Positions 60,269 to 64,000 of a stretch of DNA of 64,000 bases are shown in pieces (the stretch's first letter is position 1; each line of letters begins with the position of its first letter). The stretch comes from Streptomyces sp. NWU339 (lineage in GTDB: Bacteria; Actinomycetota; Actinomycetes; Streptomycetales; Streptomycetaceae). Position numbers and translations under genes: made by a program. Location: assembly GCF_003143855.1 (NCBI RefSeq), contig NZ_QFRK01000004.1:1-64000 (forward strand), written 5' to 3'. Under the pieces are notes generated by a model. That model had not been told where the DNA came from and searched no databases. It saw nothing but the letters and a program-made list of their open reading frames with translations.

Positions 60269-61969
60269 TCAGGCCGTGAGGCGGGCGATGGCCTCGTCGA
60301 CGGTGAGTTCCTCGCGTTCGCCGGTACGGCGGTCCTTCAGCTCGACGACGCCCTCGGCGGAGCGGCGGCCGGCGACCAGGATCTGCGGGACGCCGATCAG
60401 CTCGGAGTCGGTGAACTTCACGCCCGGGGAGACACCCGCGCGGTCGTCGACCAGGACGCGGACCCCGGCGGCGGCGAGCTTCTGGGAGACCTCGAGGGCG
60501 AGTTCGGTCTGCAGCGCCTTGCCGGCGGCGACCACGTGGACGTCGGCCGGGGCGATCTCCTTGGGCCAGCACAGGCCCTTGTCGTCGGCGGTCTGCTCGG
60601 CGAGGGCCGCCACCGCGCGGGAGACGCCGATGCCGTAGGAACCCATGGTGACGCGGACCGGCTTGCCGTTCTGTCCGAGGACGTCGAGCTTGAGGGCGTC
60701 GGCGTACTTGCGGCCCAGCTGGAAGATGTGGCCGATCTCGATGGCGCGGTCGAGCCGGAGGCCGGTGCCGCACTTCGGGCAGGGGTCGCCCTCTTCGACC
60801 ACCACGACGTCCACGTACTCGTCGACCTCGAAGTCGCGCCCGGCGACCACGTTCTTGGCGTGGGTGTCGGCCTTGTTGGCGCCGGTGATCCAGGCGGTGC
60901 CCGGTGCCACCCGCGGGTCGGCGATGTAGCGGACCTTCTCCAGGCCCTGCGGGCCGACGTAGCCGCGGACCAGGTCGGGGCGGCCGACGAAGTCCTCGGC
61001 GGTGACGAGTTCGACGGCGGCCGGGGCGAAGTGCGCCTCGACCTTGCCCATGTCTACCTCGCGGTCCCCGGGAACGCCCACGGCGACGATCTCGCCGCCG
61101 ACCTTGACCAGCAGGTTCTTCAGCGTGGCCGAGGCCGGGACGCCGAGCGAGGCGGCGAGGGTCTCGATGGTGGGGGTGTCGGGCGTCGGGATGTCCTCGG
61201 CGGCCGGGACCGCGGAGCCGTCGACGGGCCGCACCTCGTAGGAGACCGCCTCGGTGTTGGCGGCGAAGTCGCAGTGCGGGCAGTCCGCGAAGACGTCCTC
61301 GCCCGCCTCGGCGGGGGCGAGGAACTCCTCGGACTTGGAGCCGCCCATCGCACCGGCGGTGGCGGCGCAGATGCGGTAGTCGAGGCCGAGGCGCTCGAAG
61401 ATCCGCTGGTACGCCTGGCGGTGCAGGGCGTACGACTGGGACAGCCCCTCGTCGTCGAGGTCGAAGGAGTAGGAGTCCTTCATCAGGAACTCGCGGCCGC
61501 GCAGGATGCCCGCGCGGGGGCGCGCCTCGTCGCGGTACTTGTTCTGGATCTGGTAGAGGATCACCGGCAGGTCCTTGTAGGAGGACGCCTGGTCCTTCAC
61601 CAGGAGGGTGAAGATCTCCTCGTGGGTGGGGCCGAGGAGGTAGCCGCCGCCCTTGCGGTCCTGGAGGCGGAACAGTTCGGGGCCGTACTCCTCCCAGCGG
61701 CCGGTCGCCTCGTAGGGCTCACGCGGCAGGACGGCGGGGAGCAGCACCTCCTGGGCGCCGATCGCGTCCATCTCCTCGCGGACGACGCGTTCGACGTTGG
61801 CGAGCACCTTCTTGCCGAGCGGCAGCCAGCTCCAGATGCCGGCGGCGGTGCGGCGCACATAGCCGGCCCGGACGAGGAGCTTGTGGCTGAGGACCTCGGC
61901 GTCCGCCGGGTCGTCGCGCAGCGTCTTTGCCATCAACTGGGACATGCGCTGGACCGGTGCGTTCGCCAT
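60269..61969 (-). CDS. proS: prolyl-tRNA synthetase (bacterial type)
   Basis: It charges tRNA-Pro. The 566-residue class II enzyme begins [32 protein letters not shown], quoted here only for its start. Motif 1 contains GIWSWLPLG. Motif 2 includes [27 protein letters not shown], given in part. An editing (INS) domain occupies about residues 225-400, then motif 3 ([17 protein letters not shown]) and the anticodon-binding domain. The length and INS domain match the bacterial form. It starts with ATG. Confidence 0.96.
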   Translation of the reverse strand: MANAPVQRMSQLMAKTLRDDPADAEVLSHKLLVRAGYVRRTAAGIWSWLPLGKKVLANVERVVREEMDAIGAQEVLLPAVLPREPYEATGRWEEYGPELFRLQDRKGGGYLLGPTHEEIFTLLVKDQASSYKDLPVILYQIQNKYRDEARPRAGILRGREFLMKDSYSFDLDDEGLSQSYALHRQAYQRIFERLGLDYRICAATAGAMGGSKSEEFLAPAEAGEDVFADCPHCDFAANTEAVSYEVRPVDGSAVPAAEDIPTPDTPTIETLAASLGVPASATLKNLLVKVGGEIVAVGVPGDREVDMGKVEAHFAPAAVELVTAEDFVGRPDLVRGYVGPQGLEKVRYIADPRVAPGTAWITGANKADTHAKNVVAGRDFEVDEYVDVVVVEEGDPCPKCGTGLRLDRAIEIGHIFQLGRKYADALKLDVLGQNGKPVRVTMGSYGIGVSRAVAALAEQTADDKGLCWPKEIAPADVHVVAAGKALQTELALEVSQKLAAAGVRVLVDDRAGVSPGVKFTDSELIGVPQILVAGRRSAEGVVELKDRRTGEREELTVDEAIARLTA

Positions 61970-62043
61970 GGTTCTCGTACTCCTGCTGCGTCTGGGTGAT
62001 GAGACAGGAGGTTAGCCGGGTGGGACGGGGCGGTGGAAATCGG

Positions 62044-62610
62044 TTACGGGCGCCGGAGTGGCAGAGGTGCTCCCATCACGGCGTACGGCTTGGGGGCGCT
62101 GGGGAAATGGACCCGGCGGGCGAGGTCCTCGTACCCCAGGGAGCGGTACAGGCCGCGGGCGGGGCTCTCGATGTCGATGGCGGAGAGGATCGAGCGGGGT
62201 TCGTCGGCCCCGTCGGTGATCGTGGTGATCAGGGCGCGGCCGATGCCGTGCTTCTGGTGGCGCGGGTGGACGTGCAGTTCGGTGATGACGAAGGAGTCGT
62301 CCAGCCAGTGGTCCCGGCCCTGGGCGCGCAGGTAGGGCTCGACGACGGTGGACCACCAGTGGGCGCGGTCGTTGGGCATGCCGTAGACGAAGCCGACGAG
62401 ACGGCCTGTGCGGGTGGCGCCCAGGGCTCTGGCTCCGTGCAGGGTCATGTGGCGCAGCACGATCTGCCGGCGTACGGCCACCTCGTCAGGGCCGAGACCG
62501 AACGCCGCCGCCTGGACCGCCAGTGCCTCGTCGACGTGGGCGGTGAGGTCGAGGGGGCCGATCACGATGTCGTCGGGACGGGGGTGCCCGTGACCGGGAA
62601 AGCGCAGCAT
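62044..62610 (-). CDS. GNAT family N-acetyltransferase
   Basis: The 188-residue protein has the GNAT acetyl-CoA motif HPRHQKHGIGRALI (R/Q-x-x-G-x-G/A), near residues 120-133. The later strand SAIDIESPARGLYRSLGYEDL is typical of motif B. ATG at 62610 is the only start giving a proper family N-terminus; an upstream extension overlaps the next GNAT. The substrate is unknown. It is transcribed leftward toward proS. Confidence 0.88.
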   Translation of the reverse strand: MLRFPGHGHPRPDDIVIGPLDLTAHVDEALAVQAAAFGLGPDEVAVRRQIVLRHMTLHGARALGATRTGRLVGFVYGMPNDRAHWWSTVVEPYLRAQGRDHWLDDSFVITELHVHPRHQKHGIGRALITTITDGADEPRSILSAIDIESPARGLYRSLGYEDLARRVHFPSAPKPYAVMGAPLPLRRP

Positions 62611-62708
62611 GCCGGGGAGACTACAGGGCGTCGGCACGGGCCGGGACCGCGCGGCGGACCGCACTTCGGGGCCGGGGCGCAGGGCTCGGGGCCCTGGGCG
62701 GCCCCGGT

Positions 62709-63557
62709 TCAGAACAGGACGCTCATGAACGCGCCGACCTCTTGAAAACCCACCTTCTGGTAGGTCCGGCGCGCGGGGGTGTTGAAGTCGTTGACGTAGA
62801 GGCTGGCCACGGGGGCGACGTCCGCGAGGGCGTAGCGGAGCACGGCCGCCATGCCGGGGGCGGCCATGCCCCTGCCCCGGTGTTCGGGGGCCACCCATAC
62901 GCCCTGGATCTGGCAGGTCCGGTCGGTGGCGGCGCCGATCTCGGCCTTGAAGACGACCTTGCCGTCGGCGTCGAAGCGGGCGAAGGCGCGTCCGGCTCCG
63001 ACGAGTTCGGCGACCCTGGCCTGGTAGAGCAGGCCGCCGTCGCCCGCCAGGGGGGAGATCCCGACTTCCTCGGTGAACATCGCCACGCAGGCCGGCATGA
63101 TCTTTTCCATCTCGTCCTTGCGGACGCGGCGGACGGAGGAGTCCGGGGCGATGGTGTCGGGCAGCCGGTCGGTGACCATGAGGGGCTGGTGGGCGCGGAC
63201 CTCCCTGGCGGGGCCCCACTGGGGTTCGAGCAGCCGCCACAGGTCGGCGGTGGGTGCCGCGGGGCCGACGACCGAGGAGCAGCGGCGGCCGGCCCGGCGG
63301 GCACGGTCGGCGAAGGCGCGGACGGCCCGGGGGGTGGCGCAGATGGGGACCAGGTTGGCGCCAGCGTAGCAGAGGGACGTGAGCATGCCGCCCTCGTACC
63401 AGCCCCACATCTCACCGCCGAGCCGCCATGGGTCCAGGCCCGCGACCTGCACCCGGGATGTCACGAAGGCGTTCGCCACCGGCTCGCGGTCGAGGACGGC
63501 GAGGGCGGCGTCCAGGTCACTCGGTTCGAGGACCCGAGAAGTGGTCTGCGTCAACAC
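62709..63557 (-). CDS. GNAT acetyltransferase with N-terminal DUF4081 domain
   Basis: The 282-residue protein has an N-terminal DUF4081-type domain (LDREPVANAFVTSRVQVAGLDPWRLGGEMWGW, given in part) and a C-terminal GNAT fold. In the GNAT fold the acetyl-CoA loop VWVAPEHRGRGMAAPGMA carries R-G-R-G. The closing strand is ASLYVNDFNTPARRTYQKVGF. This type of gene is commonly found next to ispG in actinobacteria, as here. The substrate is not known. Confidence 0.9.
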   Translation of the reverse strand: MLTQTTSRVLEPSDLDAALAVLDREPVANAFVTSRVQVAGLDPWRLGGEMWGWYEGGMLTSLCYAGANLVPICATPRAVRAFADRARRAGRRCSSVVGPAAPTADLWRLLEPQWGPAREVRAHQPLMVTDRLPDTIAPDSSVRRVRKDEMEKIMPACVAMFTEEVGISPLAGDGGLLYQARVAELVGAGRAFARFDADGKVVFKAEIGAATDRTCQIQGVWVAPEHRGRGMAAPGMAAVLRYALADVAPVASLYVNDFNTPARRTYQKVGFQEVGAFMSVLF

Positions 63558-63645
63558 GCGCGGGGGGCCTCACACATTTGGGTCTGCTGGCTTCCGCACT
63601 GTACCTGCCGAATTTGTGTGCTGCCGCCCCGCGGTGGGGAAACGT

Positions 63646-63673
63646 TTCCTGCCCGGGGCGTCCCGGGCAGGAA
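63646..63673 (-). terminator. ispG terminator
   Basis: TTCCTGCCCGGG (63646-63657) and CCCGGGCAGGAA (63662-63673) form a perfect 12-bp stem with loop GCGT, 26 bases after the ispG stop. Confidence 0.85.
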
Positions 63674-63699
63674 CGGCCTGACCAGCCGGGTCGACCGGG

Positions 63700-64000
63700 T
63701 CAGCCGGCGACCGAGATCTGTGGTTCGCCGGAGGCGATGCCGTCGGCCTGCATCCGCTCGGCGATCTTCATGGCCTCCTCGATCAGCGTCTCCACGATCT
63801 TCGACTCCGGCACGGTCTTGATCACCTCGCCCTTCACGAAGATCTGCCCCTTGCCGTTGCCCGAGGCGACGCCGAGATCGGCCTCGCGGGCCTCCCCCGG
63901 ACCGTTGACCACACAGCCCATCACCGCCACCCGCAGCGGCACGTCCATGCCCTCCAGCCCGGCGGTCACCTCGTCCGCCAGCTTGTACACATCCACCTGC
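63700..64000 (-). CDS. ispG: 4-hydroxy-3-methylbut-2-enyl-diphosphate synthase, 3' end only
   Basis: The last roughly 99 codons of ispG (gcpE), which runs off the right edge of the window. IspG makes HMBPP in the MEP isoprenoid pathway using a [4Fe-4S] cluster. The visible part includes [36 protein letters not shown], quoted in part. The cysteine in [10 protein letters not shown] is one of the cluster ligands. A following [11 protein letters not shown] stretch is also typical. The reading frame is continuous to the window end. Confidence 0.95.
   Translation of the reverse strand, partial: QVDVYKLADEVTAGLEGMDVPLRVAVMGCVVNGPGEAREADLGVASGNGKGQIFVKGEVIKTVPESKIVETLIEEAMKIAERMQADGIASGEPQISVAG

Overview
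This is chromosomal DNA from a high-GC actinomycete, almost certainly Streptomyces. Codon third positions are strongly G/C, GTG and TTG starts are common, and the gene order (RNase J, dapA, thyX, dapB, M16 peptidase, pnp, rpsO, a type VII/ESX locus, an oligopeptide ABC transporter, ribF, truB, rbfA, infB, ylxR, nusA, rimP, proS, ispG) matches what I recall of the conserved Streptomyces core. No tRNA gene, CRISPR array or intact insertion sequence was seen. No database search was possible, so family names rest on recognised motifs and synteny.

Left part (1-11.5 kb): the extreme left edge reads leftward as tandem promoters and the 5' leader of an rRNA operon whose 16S gene would lie outside the window. 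It is insulated from the RNase J gene by a strong hairpin terminator. RNase J, DapA and ThyX follow (all leftward), then small membrane proteins, then a leftward block rpsO, pnp, M16 peptidase, dapB. RNase J and PNPase both serve RNA decay and processing; DapA and DapB are the first committed steps of lysine and diaminopimelate synthesis.

Centre (11.5-39.4 kb): a complete type VII (ESX-like) secretion locus. The membrane core comprises EccD (11587), a single-chain three-ATPase EccC (13425), EccB (31971) and EccE (33720). There are two mycosin proteases (22358, 30679) with intact triads, two WXG100 proteins (21528, 21890), a PE/PPE-like helical pair (25510, 23708), and an EspI-like 1000-residue protein with a MinD/ParA ATPase behind a disordered Pro-rich and acidic N-terminus (36420). 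The most interesting content is a duplicated three-gene cassette: a small WDEWEQ/WNEWEQ protein, a WXG-containing protein of about 776 residues, and a lipoprotein. One copy (17596-21017) sits beside eccC and the other (26546-30036) beside the second mycosin. The 3' ends of both cassettes are visibly lower in GC, and a decayed transposase-like relic lies directly after the first. These look like ESX substrates with a dedicated partner and a surface lipoprotein.

Right part (39.4-64 kb): a five-gene, translationally coupled peptide ABC transporter (39718-45834) whose binding protein carries a C-terminal membrane anchor. Then come ribF and a 1169-residue STAND/NACHT-like protein whose trypsin-like N-terminal domain has lost its catalytic serine and whose Walker A lysine is arginine. 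The translation block follows (truB, rbfA, DUF503, infB, ylxR, nusA, rimP), interrupted between infB and DUF503 by a 135-bp inverted-repeat element. After it come a lipoprotein, a ferritin-like DUF4439 protein, a kinase-like protein that has lost its catalytic aspartate, proS, two GNAT acetyltransferases and the 3' end of ispG, cut by the window edge.
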